Below, piece by piece: positions 18,403-28,228 of a stretch of DNA of 64,000 bases; the stretch's first letter is position 1; each line of letters starts with the position of its first letter. Below the pieces are notes generated by a model, which was given only the letters and a program-made list of their open reading frames with translations, searched no databases and was not told the DNA's origin. The position numbers were made by a program, and so were the translations under genes. Origin of the DNA: Nitrospira sp. (lineage in GTDB: Bacteria; Nitrospirota; Nitrospiria; Nitrospirales; Nitrospiraceae); NCBI GenBank assembly GCA_024998565.1, contig JACOEM010000005.1, positions 186,001 to 250,000 of the forward strand, read 5' to 3'.

Positions 18403-19050
18403 TCATGATGAAAGTTCGAATCCCTGCCGCGCCAGCGCTGCGCGAATGAGATCCGTGGAAAGGGCCCCGGCTCGAAGCAGATGCGGGCGGTCTCGCGCGT
18501 CCACCATGGTGGACGGCAGCCCTCCCGGCGTGCGCCCTCCATCCAGAATGAGCTCCACCCCTGCTCCCAATGTGCGCTGCACGGCCACGGCGTCGTCGAG
18601 CGGGGGTTCTGAAGAACGATTGGCGCTGGTCCCGGTCAGTGGTCCTGTACCCTGCAACAAATGCTGAAGCTGGAGCAACGGAGACTGCCGCACCCCGATC
18701 GTTCCGGTCCCCGCGGTCAACAGCGCCGGCAAGTCAGGCGCCGCCGGAAACACGATCGTCAACGGCCCGGGCCAGAACAGTTCCATGAGAAGGGCGGCGG
18801 CGGGAGGAACGGAACGCACCAACTGAGGCAATTGGTCCGGACTTCCGATGAGCACTAAGATCGGCTTATCCGCCGGCCGACCTTTCAATTCCATCAATCG
18901 CTGCAGCGCCGCTGTATCCGTCGGGCTGACCGCCAAACCGTAATACGTTTCGGTGGGCAGCGCGATGACGCCATGCGCATCCAGCACCCGCCGGACATCA
19001 GGCAGAACGCGATCGCAGGTGGTGTCGGTAAAGGGAAGGACCAGAGCCAT
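18403..19050 (-). CDS. tsaC: Threonylcarbamoyl-AMP synthase (TsaC/YrdC)
   Basis: Makes threonylcarbamoyl-AMP for the t6A37 modification of tRNAs reading ANN codons. The 215-residue protein has the YrdC signature: VIALPTETYYGLAVSP, LKGRPADKPILVLI, FWPGPLTIVF, GTIGVRQ and TGTSANRS. The start ATG at 19050 (MALVLPFTD) is preferred over a frame that extends into purD's 3' end. It follows purD after 28 bp. It lacks the C-terminal Sua5 domain. Confidence 0.93.
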   Translation of the reverse strand: MALVLPFTDTTCDRVLPDVRRVLDAHGVIALPTETYYGLAVSPTDTAALQRLMELKGRPADKPILVLIGSPDQLPQLVRSVPPAAALLMELFWPGPLTIVFPAAPDLPALLTAGTGTIGVRQSPLLQLQHLLQGTGPLTGTSANRSSEPPLDDAVAVQRTLGAGVELILDGGRTPGGLPSTMVDARDRPHLLRAGALSTDLIRAALARQGFELSS

Positions 19051-19078
19051 GGAGTAAGAAGACCGGAAACTGCCCGGA

Positions 19079-20356
19079 TCAGATCTTGTGCGGCAAGGCC
19101 CGATGCGCGATATCGGTTCGATAATGGCGGCCTTCAAATAAAATCGAAGGCACGGCTTGATACACCTGCGCCCGTGCATCGAGCAACGACGGCCCCCAGG
19201 CAGTGACCGCCAGAACTCGTCCGCCCGCGGTCACCACACGCCCCGACTCCCGTTTCGTGCCGGCGTGGAACACCGCGACCCGTGATTCATCGGATGGAGC
19301 AGGCAGCCCTTGAATGGGAAGGCCGGTCGGATAGGAACCGGGATAACCCGGCGAGGTCATCACGACGCACACGGCCGTCTCCGGATGCCATTCCACCGTC
19401 AATTCATCCAGACGGTGCTCGACCACCGCCTCCATCACCTCGACAAGATCGGTTTTCAGGAGCGGCAGCACCACTTCCGTTTCAGGATCCCCCATGCGCG
19501 CATTGAACTCCAGCACATACGGGATTCCCTTCACGACCATGAGGCCAGCGTAGAGCACTCCTTGAAAGGGGCAACCCAGACGGGCCAGTGCATCCACCGT
19601 CGGCTGCAGCACCTGACGCGTCACCTGTTCACGAAGCGCGGCCGTGGCGATCGGCGCCGGGGCATAGGCGCCCATGCCGCCGGTATTGGGTCCGCTGTCC
19701 CCATCTCCCACTCGTTTGTGGTCCTGAGCCGGCACCATGGGGACCACGGTTTTCCCGTCGGTGAAGGCCATGAGCGTCAACTCTTCGCCGTCCAGAAACT
19801 CTTCGATCAACACACGATGTCCGGCCTGGCCGAACAGGGACTTTTCCATGGCATCGCGAACCGCCTGCTTGGCCTCCTCGCGCGTCGTGGCCACGACCAC
19901 CCCTTTGCCCTGCGCGAGTCCGTCGGCCTTCACGACGATCGGAACCGGCTGCTCGTCCAGATAGGCCAACGCCTGGTCCATACGCTCAAAGCTGCGTGCA
20001 GCCGCGGTGGGGATTCGATTGGCGCCCATGATGTCTTTGGAGAAACTCTTGCTGGATTCCAGGCGAGCGGCGGCCTTGGTCGGACCGAAGATTTTCAGTC
20101 GTGCCTTGCGGAATTCATCCGCAATGCCCAACGCCAACGGCGCTTCCGGGCCGACTACGGTGAGATCGATCTGCTCCTTGAGCGCAAACGCCTTGAGACC
20201 CTCGATATCGTCGGCCTTGATCGGGACACAGGTGGCGAGACCGTCGATGCCGGCATTCCCCGGTGCACAGAAAATTTCCGGCTTCCGCGGACTTTGGGCG
20301 ATCTTCCACACCATGGCATGTTCCCGACCACCGCCACCGACAACAAGAATCTTCAC
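19079..20356 (-). CDS. purD: Phosphoribosylamine-glycine ligase
   Basis: Second step of purine synthesis: phosphoribosylamine + glycine + ATP to GAR. The 425-residue ATP-grasp protein starts MKILVVGGGGREHAMVWK and carries VVGPEAPLALG, KADGLAQGKGVVVA, GPNTGGMGAYAPAP and LEFNARMGDPETEVVLP, all PurD hallmarks. Transcribed with purH upstream (170 bp apart, with a REP-like repeat between them) and tsaC downstream. Confidence 0.96.
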   Translation of the reverse strand: MKILVVGGGGREHAMVWKIAQSPRKPEIFCAPGNAGIDGLATCVPIKADDIEGLKAFALKEQIDLTVVGPEAPLALGIADEFRKARLKIFGPTKAAARLESSKSFSKDIMGANRIPTAAARSFERMDQALAYLDEQPVPIVVKADGLAQGKGVVVATTREEAKQAVRDAMEKSLFGQAGHRVLIEEFLDGEELTLMAFTDGKTVVPMVPAQDHKRVGDGDSGPNTGGMGAYAPAPIATAALREQVTRQVLQPTVDALARLGCPFQGVLYAGLMVVKGIPYVLEFNARMGDPETEVVLPLLKTDLVEVMEAVVEHRLDELTVEWHPETAVCVVMTSPGYPGSYPTGLPIQGLPAPSDESRVAVFHAGTKRESGRVVTAGGRVLAVTAWGPSLLDARAQVYQAVPSILFEGRHYRTDIAHRALPHKI

Positions 20357-20403
20357 AGCTCAACCTTTACTTTATGGGAAGTGCACACGATGCTCACACC
20401 TGA

Positions 20404-20524
20404 GGCTTCTCAAAATGGTCGTCCAGCAAGGCCGCAGGGAAGCCAGAGGCTGAGGCGTACCATCGTTGGTACGTTGAAGCATCTGGCTGACTGAGAACGC
20501 AGCTGGCGGCCAGTTTCAGAAGCC
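20404..20524. repeat. REP-like 120-bp palindromic repeat, copy 2
   Basis: Lies between purH and purD, ending two bases from the purH stop. Outer ends GGCTTCTCAAAATGG and CAGTTTCAGAAGCC form imperfect inverted repeats. The centre has the palindrome GTACCATCGTTGGTAC. Reverse-complemented it aligns with the 5682-5800 element over its whole length with conserved blocks (TGAAACTG, CGTTCTC, TACGCCTC, CTGCGGCCTTGCTG). Confidence 0.75.
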
Positions 20525-20526
20525 GA

Positions 20527-22080
20527 TTAGTGGCGGAAGTGGCGCATACCGGTCAGTATCATCGCCATCCCGTGTTCGTCCACAGCCTTCGTCACTTCAG
20601 GATCGCGGATTGAACCGCCCGGCTGAATCACACAGGTAATGCCGGCTTCCGCCGCCGCATCAATGCCGTCACGGAACGGGAAAAATGCATCGGATGCCAT
20701 CACGCAGCCCTTCACAGGCGACTGGGCTTTCATGACGGCCAGTTTCACCGAGTCCACCCGGCTCATTTGTCCGGCCCCGATTCCGACGATTTCGCCCGGC
20801 CGCCCGTAGATGATGGCGTTCGACTTCACATGTTTACAGACCACCCAGGCAAACGCACAGGCCGCATATTCTTCTTCGGTCGGCTTGCGCGAGGTCGGAA
20901 CCGCCAGTGCCTTGATGTCCTTGATCGTCCCCAGATCGCGATCCTGCACGATCAATCCACCGACCAGCTTCTTGAGGTCATATCCTTCCGCAGTCGCCTT
21001 GCTCAGCGGTCCCACGTCCAGGAGGCGGATGTCCTTCTTGCGCTTGAGTTCAGCCAGCGCGTCCTCAGCGAAGCCTGGCGCGATGACCACCTCCACGAAG
21101 GTCGAGGTGATTTCCTTGGCCGCAGCCAGATCCACGGGACGGTTGAACGCAATCACGCCGCCGAATGCCGACACGGGGTCGGTCGCGCGCGCTTTCACAT
21201 AGGCTTCCACCGGCGTCGCGCCGAGCGCGCAGCCGCAGGGATTGTTGTGCTTAATGATCGCCACAGCGGTCTGATCGAACTCTTTCACCAGCTCAAGCGC
21301 CGAATTGGAGTCGAGGAAGTTATTGTAGGACATGGCCTTGCCGTGCAGGATTTTCCCGCGCGACACGGCGGGTTCCTTGGCATTCATTTCACGATAGAAG
21401 GCCCCTTGCTGATGCGGATTTTCTCCATAACGCAGTGTTTCCACCCGCTCGAACTGCAGCGAGAGGATGGCGGGGAATTTCACCTCGCTCCCCTGGACCT
21501 GCTTTTCAAGATACCCGGCGATCAGACTGTCGTACCGGGCCGTGTGCTGAAACACCTTCATGGCCAATTCGCGTCGCAGCGCGGGCGTCACGGAACCGGA
21601 CTTCAGCGCCTCCAGCACCCGGCCGTAGTCGGCGGGATCGACCAGCACCAACACGTCTTCATGATTCTTTGCGGCGGATCGCAACATCGACGGCCCGCCG
21701 ATATCGATATTTTCGATGGCCTCTTCGAACGGACAATTGGGCTTCGCGATCGTCGACTCGAAGGGATAGAGATTGACCACCACCACATCGATGTTGCCGA
21801 TGCCGTGCTGCTGCATCTGCGCCACATGATCGGGCACACGACGGCGGCCGAGGAGTCCGCCATGAATTTTCGGGTGCAATGTTTTCACGCGCCCGTCCAG
21901 GATCTCCGGCGATCCCGTATAGGCGGCCACGTCGGTGACAGCCACGCCGGCCTCACGCAAGGCTTTCGCGGTTCCACCGGTGGACAATACTTCGGCGCCC
22001 AGGGCCGCCAGCCCCTTCGCCATCTCGACGACTCCGGTCTTATCAGAAACACTGATCAGTGCCCGCGCAATGCTGGCCAT
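20527..22080 (-). CDS. purH: Bifunctional AICAR transformylase/IMP cyclohydrolase
   Basis: Last two steps of IMP synthesis. 517 residues. The N-terminal MGS-like cyclohydrolase domain has [32 protein letters not shown] and [11 protein letters not shown]. The C-terminal transformylase domain has [13 protein letters not shown], the catalytic [11 protein letters not shown] and [15 protein letters not shown] 22080 (MASIARAL) has AGGAG six bases upstream; an in-frame ATG 15 bases earlier is less likely. Confidence 0.96.
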   Translation of the reverse strand: MASIARALISVSDKTGVVEMAKGLAALGAEVLSTGGTAKALREAGVAVTDVAAYTGSPEILDGRVKTLHPKIHGGLLGRRRVPDHVAQMQQHGIGNIDVVVVNLYPFESTIAKPNCPFEEAIENIDIGGPSMLRSAAKNHEDVLVLVDPADYGRVLEALKSGSVTPALRRELAMKVFQHTARYDSLIAGYLEKQVQGSEVKFPAILSLQFERVETLRYGENPHQQGAFYREMNAKEPAVSRGKILHGKAMSYNNFLDSNSALELVKEFDQTAVAIIKHNNPCGCALGATPVEAYVKARATDPVSAFGGVIAFNRPVDLAAAKEITSTFVEVVIAPGFAEDALAELKRKKDIRLLDVGPLSKATAEGYDLKKLVGGLIVQDRDLGTIKDIKALAVPTSRKPTEEEYAACAFAWVVCKHVKSNAIIYGRPGEIVGIGAGQMSRVDSVKLAVMKAQSPVKGCVMASDAFFPFRDGIDAAAEAGITCVIQPGGSIRDPEVTKAVDEHGMAMILTGMRHFRH

Positions 22081-22432
22081 GATGAACTCCTTCAACTATT
22101 GATATCGTGTGGGTGGGAAACCATGAGCTAGACGAAAAGCGCCGTGACAATACCAGATGGCTCACGGCGACTGCAAGCCGAACACCCCTCAACCCGACCC
22201 CCGAACGGCACGGCTGCGCGGCACGAAATCACCCGGCAGAATCCGGCCTCTTCCGAAGAATCCAGGCTAGCATGAGTGCTGGTGATGTGATACCCTTCCG
22301 CCGATAGAGATGCGCCGACAGAGATCACGCATCAGCTTAATCAAGTAACACTCGAAGTCTTGAAACGACACCAGCCCACGGCGACTCGATGCCGCAGCGG
22401 GGCCTCGTACCTGAGACGATAAAGGCTTGCGC
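22081..22432. other. Divergent intergenic region between purH and OmpA-type gene
   Basis: No gene recognised. Short frames have no ribosome site. The only repetition seen is the pair GCCGATAGAGATGC / GCCGACAGAGATCAC around 22300-22330. Promoters for both flanking genes should lie here, but none stands out. Confidence 0.45.
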
Positions 22433-23338
22433 ATGTCGCGCGGAATTATTTTCGGCGTAGGACTCTTCGCCCTCACATTGTTGGCATTCCTCTGTATCCC
22501 TCGGCATCTGCCGGTGACGTCGTCGGCGACCGGTCATCCCGCGTTCAGTGCCCACCTTGAAAACGGCCACCTGACACTGTCCGGCGCGGTGGCCAGCGAA
22601 GAGACCAAAGCCGCCGCGCTAGCGCGCGCACAGGATCTTGCCAAGAGCCTCAGGTTACGGGTCACCGACAATCTGGAGGTCCTCGAAGACGGCCAGGCCG
22701 CTGGATGGGAAGCCGCCCTCCCCGCGCTCCTCACACAGGTCATGACACTCCAGCACCATCAGGCCACGGTCTCCCTCTCAGGTCAAACCGCCACCGTCAA
22801 AGGGACCGTGACCGGCACAGATCTGAAGAACAAACTTCTCCACGAAGTGGCCTCACTGCTCGGCACATCCGTTCACGTGCAGGATCAGGTCGCTGTCGCA
22901 TCGGCAGGCTCGACGAGCCCGGCGAACCTTTCGTCGGCAAGCCAGCCCTCACCGGCGCCCCATGCATCCCGGGCCCAGGTCCAAGCCGGGTTGGATGAGA
23001 TTTTGCGGGGCGAGCATATCGCATTCGAAAGTAACAGCGCGGTTCTCACCTCCAAGGGGCGAGCCGTGGTCGACAAGCTGGTTCCCGCACTCAAGCGGGC
23101 ACCCGAGGCCATCATCGAAATCGGCGGTCACACCGATTCCTACGGCGACCCCGACTACAACCTCCAATTGAGCCGCACCAGAGCGGAGGCGGTCCGGCAA
23201 TACCTCGTGGAACATCAGGTGCCGAATCGGCTGACCGCCGTCGGTTATGGATCGACGCGCCCCCTGAGCCAGGACCGGACGCGCGCCGCGTCGAAGAAGA
23301 ACCGGCGCATCGAATTTCGCGTGAAAGAGGAACGGTGA
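22433..23338 (+). CDS. OmpA-family protein with N-terminal BON-like region
   Basis: 301 residues. An N-terminal membrane anchor (about residues 3-22) is followed by two BON-like repeats (HLENGHLTLSGAVASEETKA and ATVSLSGQTATVKGTVTG). After a Pro/Ser linker comes a C-terminal OmpA peptidoglycan-binding domain, with EIGGHTDSYGDPDYNLQLS and LSRTRAEAVRQYL. Layout resembles mycobacterial ArfA/OmpATb. ATG 22433 is chosen; a TTG two codons earlier is possible. It is followed after 4 bp by a coiled-coil/H3TH gene, probably in one operon. Probable role: envelope to peptidoglycan tether. Confidence 0.85.
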   Translation: MSRGIIFGVGLFALTLLAFLCIPRHLPVTSSATGHPAFSAHLENGHLTLSGAVASEETKAAALARAQDLAKSLRLRVTDNLEVLEDGQAAGWEAALPALLTQVMTLQHHQATVSLSGQTATVKGTVTGTDLKNKLLHEVASLLGTSVHVQDQVAVASAGSTSPANLSSASQPSPAPHASRAQVQAGLDEILRGEHIAFESNSAVLTSKGRAVVDKLVPALKRAPEAIIEIGGHTDSYGDPDYNLQLSRTRAEAVRQYLVEHQVPNRLTAVGYGSTRPLSQDRTRAASKKNRRIEFRVKEER

Positions 23339-23342
23339 ATCT

Positions 23343-24593
23343 ATGGGAGCCATGATTCTGCAAATGGTGGGGTGCTTGCTGGTGGCGGCGACCATCGGAC
23401 TGATGATGGGCTGGCTGCTGCGCAGCTTTGCCACGTCTGAAAAACGTCAGCAGCTGTCCGAAATCGCCACCCGACTCCGTGGGCGTGAACATGAGCTGGA
23501 TACCCTCAACCACGAGTTGAAGGTGCGCACCTCTGCCGTCCAGATGTTGGAAGGCAAGATGATCACCTCCGAAGCGGCCCTCAAAGACCTGACCGCCGAT
23601 CTCGCCACCAAGGTCGAACAACTCACCACCTTGCAGACGGAAGTCCGGGAAAAGGGTGTACGCCTGCATGCCGCCGAACGTGAACGGGATACCCTCCGAC
23701 GCGAGGTCGAAGAAGCCGAAGCCAAGATCAAGGCACAATCGACTGGATTTGCCGAGATGCAGGCACAGATGGAGAATGCCGAAGACGTGTTGATTGCCCG
23801 CGACCAGGAGATTGCCACCTTAAAAACCTGGGTGGAGCAACTGGCGCCGAAAGATGCCGAGATCGCCCGACTGCGCGCCCGTACGGAAGAGTTGGAACCG
23901 TTCCTGGAAAAGAGCCGCCGATTGGAGCGCGAACAGGAACAGGATCGCGCCCGCGCGTCGTCCATGCTGCAGGCCAAGGAACAGGACCTCGCCCGGACCC
24001 AGGCACGCCTCACTGCGATCGAGCTGGACCTCGCCAATCTGCGAACACAAAGCCAGGAAGACCTCGCGCGATTCGGCGAAACATTGCAGGAGCGGGACGC
24101 GGAGATTCAGCGTCTACAGGCAACCGTCGAAGAGTTGGAGATGTTCCGGGGCGAGGTGGAGAAAAAAGACCTTGCGCTCCGCGAGGCCGAAGAGCGTCGT
24201 GTGATGGATGTGAGCGAGCGGGAAGAAGAGATCGGAGCGCTCCGCAAACGACTCGTCGAGTATCGCGTAGCCCAGCGGTTCAGCGCGCAAGCCAAGTCGA
24301 CGGGAACCACCGAGTCAGGATCAACCGGCAGCGCCACAACAAAACGGGGTGCAGGAAAAGGTCACCCGGCCCAAAAAGACGATCTCAAACAGATCCACGG
24401 GATCGGCCCGGTGATGGAACGCGTCCTCAATCGCATGGGGATGTTCACGTTCCGGCAAATCGCCGAGTGGAAGGAGCAAGACGTCGAACACATGGCTTCG
24501 GAGCTCAATACGTTCCCCGATCGCATCCGACACGACAATTGGATCGACGGCGCCAAGGAGCAGCACTTCCTGAAGTACGGCGAGGAACTCTAA
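23343..24593 (+). CDS. Membrane-anchored coiled-coil protein with C-terminal helix-hairpin-helix (H3TH) domain
   Basis: 416 residues. One N-terminal membrane segment (QMVGCLLVAATIGLMMGWLL), a long charged coiled coil (about residues 35-310), a Ser/Thr/Gly linker, then a C-terminal helix-hairpin-helix. That domain reads DLKQIHGIGPVMERVLNRMG and FTFRQIAEW, and is of the type called predicted flap-endonuclease-1-like 5' DNA nuclease (COG3743). No catalytic nuclease domain is seen; the H3TH alone suggests nucleic-acid or protein binding. Pairing with an OmpA protein suggests an envelope complex. Confidence 0.8.
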   Translation: MGAMILQMVGCLLVAATIGLMMGWLLRSFATSEKRQQLSEIATRLRGREHELDTLNHELKVRTSAVQMLEGKMITSEAALKDLTADLATKVEQLTTLQTEVREKGVRLHAAERERDTLRREVEEAEAKIKAQSTGFAEMQAQMENAEDVLIARDQEIATLKTWVEQLAPKDAEIARLRARTEELEPFLEKSRRLEREQEQDRARASSMLQAKEQDLARTQARLTAIELDLANLRTQSQEDLARFGETLQERDAEIQRLQATVEELEMFRGEVEKKDLALREAEERRVMDVSEREEEIGALRKRLVEYRVAQRFSAQAKSTGTTESGSTGSATTKRGAGKGHPAQKDDLKQIHGIGPVMERVLNRMGMFTFRQIAEWKEQDVEHMASELNTFPDRIRHDNWIDGAKEQHFLKYGEEL

Positions 24594-24695
24594 CCGGCAG
24601 CACGTCGGTCCATCCGGGTTCCCGACCACCTGCACCGCGTCAACCACCTCCACTACTTCACCGATCGGCAGGCCCTCAGCCCTCTTCCCCTTCCC

Positions 24696-25880
24696 TCATT
24701 CATCCAGGCTGGGGCGAACAAGATACGGCCCATAGACCAGAGCAAACAGCAGATAGGCCCCGCTCCATGCAGCCCCGGCGGAGCCCAAGACCAGATTTGT
24801 CGGAAGACCGGTGCCGGGAGCGAAGACCCGCAACGTGGCGCCGAGGATCACCAACCCATAGATGCAGACCGTCGCGGCACCGGCCCGTTTGGGACGGCCC
24901 GTATGGCCGAGGCTGGCGCGGGTCATGACCGCCAGGGTCATCGCACCGACGGCACCGGTGGTCAATGCATGCACCGCATCTTCTTTCGCGAGCCCGATTC
25001 CCAGCAGCGCGCACCCCAGAGCCAGCATCGACAAGGCGAGCCAGCCGTACCCCACATGCAGGCTCAGCACGAGCGGTTCACGCCACGTGAGCCAGCCGTA
25101 CCAGCGCACGAGCCGACCGAGATTCACGGCCCCGGCAGCGAGAAAGATCCAGCCCGTCGCCGGCGCCGCCGGGAGCATCGTCCAGGCCAGCGCGCCCATG
25201 AGGACAAGCGCGATCGAGAGTGCATCGAAGCGGGAAAACGGTGCAGGTCGTTCCTTCTTTCCGTGACCCGCCAGAAATTCTCGCGTAAAGTTCGGCGTGA
25301 GTCGTCCGCCGATAAAGGTCAGCAGGAAGAGGTCCAGCGCGAGCGCGAGCCGCAGCGCAAGGTCCGTCTCCGCGCCCTTCAGTGCAAGAACATGGAAGGT
25401 CACATTCGCGGCGGCGTACAGACTGATCGCCACGCCTACCGGTGCATGGTTCCAGCTGTGCCCGGCCGCAAGTTCCCGCCATAACAGACCCACCAATACC
25501 ACCAGAAACGCCGCATCCACGACGGCCGCGAACAGCGGTACCAGCAGGGAACTCGCCATGGCCGCACGCCCGGCCAGCCATAGGATGAAGAGGATCATCA
25601 GCTCCCTGCCTTGAATCGCCGGACGATCCGTCCAGTTAGGCACCGCCGTGAGGAGGAAGCCGGCGATCACCGCAGGGAGAAATCCGAAGAGCATCTCATG
25701 CACATGCCAGTCGCGAGCGGCGGAGAGCAGGACCGGATTCCCGGTTCCGGCCAGGATCAGAATCCAGACGGGAATCGCCACACCGGCGAACAGTGCAGCT
25801 CCCAGGAAAAACGGCCGGAATCCGTATGAAAAGAACGTCGTCATCGGCGAGACTGCGCGTCGTTCCACTCCATTACCCAT
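24696..25880 (-). CDS. NnrS family membrane protein
   Basis: 394 residues, about twelve hydrophobic segments. The start FFSYGFRPFFLGAALFAG, DWHVHEMLFGFLPAVIAGFL and AVPNWTDRP are NnrS signatures; the histidines in HVHEM and later segments are probable haem or copper ligands. NnrS proteins protect against nitric oxide and nitrosative stress, which suits a nitrogen-oxide-handling organism. ATG 25880 is used; ATG 25844 (MTTFFSYG) is an alternative. It stands alone, 155 bp after the PLD-like gene. Confidence 0.9.
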   Translation of the reverse strand: MGNGVERRAVSPMTTFFSYGFRPFFLGAALFAGVAIPVWILILAGTGNPVLLSAARDWHVHEMLFGFLPAVIAGFLLTAVPNWTDRPAIQGRELMILFILWLAGRAAMASSLLVPLFAAVVDAAFLVVLVGLLWRELAAGHSWNHAPVGVAISLYAAANVTFHVLALKGAETDLALRLALALDLFLLTFIGGRLTPNFTREFLAGHGKKERPAPFSRFDALSIALVLMGALAWTMLPAAPATGWIFLAAGAVNLGRLVRWYGWLTWREPLVLSLHVGYGWLALSMLALGCALLGIGLAKEDAVHALTTGAVGAMTLAVMTRASLGHTGRPKRAGAATVCIYGLVILGATLRVFAPGTGLPTNLVLGSAGAAWSGAYLLFALVYGPYLVRPSLDE

Positions 25881-26035
25881 GGTCCCTCACTCCTCCCCCT
25901 CGTCTATCCGGGCCGATACATCGATGCATCGACGTGACCGCCATAGCGCCATAGTAATACCACAGCGACCGCGATGTCTCGGCAGGGAACAATCGATGTT
26001 CCGAACAGGTGGTGAGGAATAAAGGAAAACCTGCC

Positions 26036-27028
26036 TTACTCCAGATCGTACCCGCGAACCGGCAGGTACGGACCCGGCGCGTGCAGCAATTGAAACGCCT
26101 CGCGCGTATCGACCCGCGCAGTTTCCGCGGAATGTGCGGCAACCGGAGCAGCCCCGATCTCCACCGGCTCCCGCCGGATCTCCTGACCGGTTCGACTGCG
26201 GTACACCAGTTCGTCGGTATCCAGATCGTATTCAGGCAACTCGAGGCTCTCCCATCGCTGCATGAAGTAGTGGGCATAGAACGTATACAGACCGTGCTCC
26301 TTGCGGTTCCGCTGCAAGACATACTCCGGCATGTTCTGACTATCCAGATCGGCATGGTAATGCTGCAACCAGAGAGAGTCACCGAGGATCACCAGTTTGA
26401 CCAGCGGAGCATCGGCATAGAGCTTCAGCTTCACGACCTTGCCGATCGCCTTCAGACGCTTGAGTAGCGCGATGCTCTGCCGAACCTCTTCACGAAAGGC
26501 CGGGTACGTGCAAGCAGGATGGGCCAAGGCCTGCATACGGGCGCGCGCATCCCGGTTGAACGGATTCACGAGGAGGATCTTGGCCTCCAGGCATTTGTCG
26601 AGGACCGACGACAGATCGCCGACCTGGTCCACCAGAGTTCCGGCTCCACTGGATCCAATGACCATCACCGAACGACCGGAGCCCTGCTCATCTTTCAACG
26701 CTTGAATACGCCGGCGCGCCTCCGGCCCGCGCCGGGGAAAGAACGAGACGAGTCCGGCGCCGAGCGCTGCTTCGGCGAGCGCCCGATCCCGCAAACTGCG
26801 GTGGACATAGTTGAAGCAGCCCATCAACAGAACGGCGGCGGTCATCTCGACCGCAATCAGTGAAAATGTGTCATGTTCCACCTGCGACCAGAACGACAGG
26901 AACCGGCCGGCTCCGGCCGGCAGGAGGAGCGCAATGCCTGCGCTCATGGCGACGATGACGATGTGATACAGACTCCCTGCCGCATGGCGGAGGAATGCCC
27001 GGAGAACGGAACAGAATTCGTGAAACAA
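26036..27028 (-). CDS. Membrane protein with phospholipase D-like domain (unknown function)
   Basis: 330 residues. Two membrane segments in the first 100 residues (HIVIVAMSAGIALLLPAGAG; LIAVEMTAAVLLMGCFNYV). The cytoplasmic part begins VMVIGSSGAGTLVDQVG, then AKILLVNPFNRDARARMQAL and KLKLYADAPLVKLVILGDSL. This alternation resembles single PLD-type domains of predicted sensor/effector proteins. The strict HKD motif is not visible, so it may be inactive. The extreme C-terminus is Tyr/Pro-rich. Encoded downstream of an ST7/TPR gene and a giant membrane sensor gene on the same strand. Confidence 0.6.
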   Translation of the reverse strand: MFHEFCSVLRAFLRHAAGSLYHIVIVAMSAGIALLLPAGAGRFLSFWSQVEHDTFSLIAVEMTAAVLLMGCFNYVHRSLRDRALAEAALGAGLVSFFPRRGPEARRRIQALKDEQGSGRSVMVIGSSGAGTLVDQVGDLSSVLDKCLEAKILLVNPFNRDARARMQALAHPACTYPAFREEVRQSIALLKRLKAIGKVVKLKLYADAPLVKLVILGDSLWLQHYHADLDSQNMPEYVLQRNRKEHGLYTFYAHYFMQRWESLELPEYDLDTDELVYRSRTGQEIRREPVEIGAAPVAAHSAETARVDTREAFQLLHAPGPYLPVRGYDLE

Positions 27029-27157
27029 CGAGACACCTCTAGAACAGGTAAAGAAAGATTCCCACGGCGGTGACGAGCTGGCGGTGCAAACGACGGAGGA
27101 ACAACCTTCGGCGGTAGGCTCAGCGGAGACGGCACATCTGCGGGCACAAACAACAAT

Positions 27158-27215
27158 CGCGTAAGACTTCAGAGATTCAAGGGCTGCTGCCCCCGGCTAC
27201 AGAAGGTCTTACGCG
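27158..27215. other. Stem-loop between PLD-like and TPR genes
   Basis: CGCGTAAGAC (27158-27167) pairs perfectly with GTCTTACGCG (27206-27215). The 38-base loop contains a second GC-rich hairpin (GGGCTGCTGCCC). No T-tract. It could attenuate or protect the mRNA between the two reverse-strand genes. The surrounding 279-bp gap has no gene. Confidence 0.5.
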
Positions 27216-27307
27216 AACCTCTGCACTGTACCAGGTCCGGTCACGCGAAGCAAGGACGAGATGCTGAGAGAAGTACCCACACAGTGATTCGATACCGCTC
27301 GCTCAGC

Positions 27308-28132
27308 TCAGTTCCCCAATTGACCGGTCAACCAATCCATCGCATCAGCCGATGCCAGCCAGGCTTCGGCAAAGTTCGCAATATACAAGACCGCTTCGTT
27401 CCGGTCGCCGGGACTATAGCGTTCCGGCAAGCGAGCCGGCGGTTTCCGCTTGCCGGCAAAGAACCCCGCCACGTGCGGATTGCCGTGCATCGCCAGGACC
27501 AAATGCTCCTTTGCTGCGACCTGGTCTCCCCGGCGAAGGTCGAGCAACACGCGGCTCCACAGAAACGCGGCGGAGGCGTCGTGCGCATAGTCACGAAAGA
27601 GTCGTGCGGCTCCAATATCGTTCCCCAGCGCAAGATAGCGACTCAACAATCCATGGCGAATGCCCTGGTTGTCGTCAGGATTCAGCTCTAACAACGCTTC
27701 GCAATGCGCAAGAGATTCTCGCTTCCGGCCTAGAGCCCACAAACAATCGGCCAGCCCCTGGCGCGCGCGCATGTACGGTCTGGTTTCGATCATGCCCCAG
27801 AAGTGTCCCCTGTGCTCGTCAAAAAAGGCTTGGCCGAGGCTCCGCCGTCCGGCATCGACTCCATGCTCATACAACACCCGAGCCTCCTCAGCTGAACGTG
27901 CCTCCGCCCCTGCCAACACGGTGTAGGCGTCTGCACAGTCGGGAAACATCTCCAGCGCCCTGCGGGCCAGGGCGGCAGCTTGTCGTTGAGTCCGCGCCTC
28001 CCAGGCCCGGTAAATCAGCGCCTGTGCCTGTTCTTCAGGCGTTTGTGCCCGCATGGTCCGGCTGGGATCAGCTATGACTTCTTCGGCAGGCATTTTCACC
28101 GATGGACGGTTGCCTGTGGGTTTCTTAAGCAT
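27308..28132 (-). CDS. ST7-like tetratricopeptide repeat protein
   Basis: 274 residues, soluble. Helical repeats run through the protein. Motifs EEQAQALIYRAWEA, ARVLYEHGVDAGRRSLG, HFWGMIETRPYMRARQGLAD and LELNPDDNQGIRHGLLSRYLAL are typical of a bacterial TPR group related to eukaryotic ST7; some members carry a C-terminal SEC-C zinc motif, absent here. Start is uncertain: ATG 28132, or TTG 28147. It sits about 100 bp downstream of the giant membrane gene. Role unknown; probably protein interaction. Confidence 0.7.
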   Translation of the reverse strand: MLKKPTGNRPSVKMPAEEVIADPSRTMRAQTPEEQAQALIYRAWEARTQRQAAALARRALEMFPDCADAYTVLAGAEARSAEEARVLYEHGVDAGRRSLGQAFFDEHRGHFWGMIETRPYMRARQGLADCLWALGRKRESLAHCEALLELNPDDNQGIRHGLLSRYLALGNDIGAARLFRDYAHDASAAFLWSRVLLDLRRGDQVAAKEHLVLAMHGNPHVAGFFAGKRKPPARLPERYSPGDRNEAVLYIANFAEAWLASADAMDWLTGQLGN

Positions 28133-28228
28133 GATCGCAGGCTTCAAACAACGCGGTTGCCGTGGCTCACTCCCCTCTCATCTCACCCTGCACTGCATAG
28201 CACAGCACACCGACCGGACACGAGACCG

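Noticed and set aside
19310-20494. 394-codon forward frame
   Set aside because: Antisense to purD and running into the REP-like repeat; His/Arg-rich with no homology pattern.
20767-22131. 454-codon forward frame
   Set aside because: Antisense to purH; composition typical of a shadow frame.
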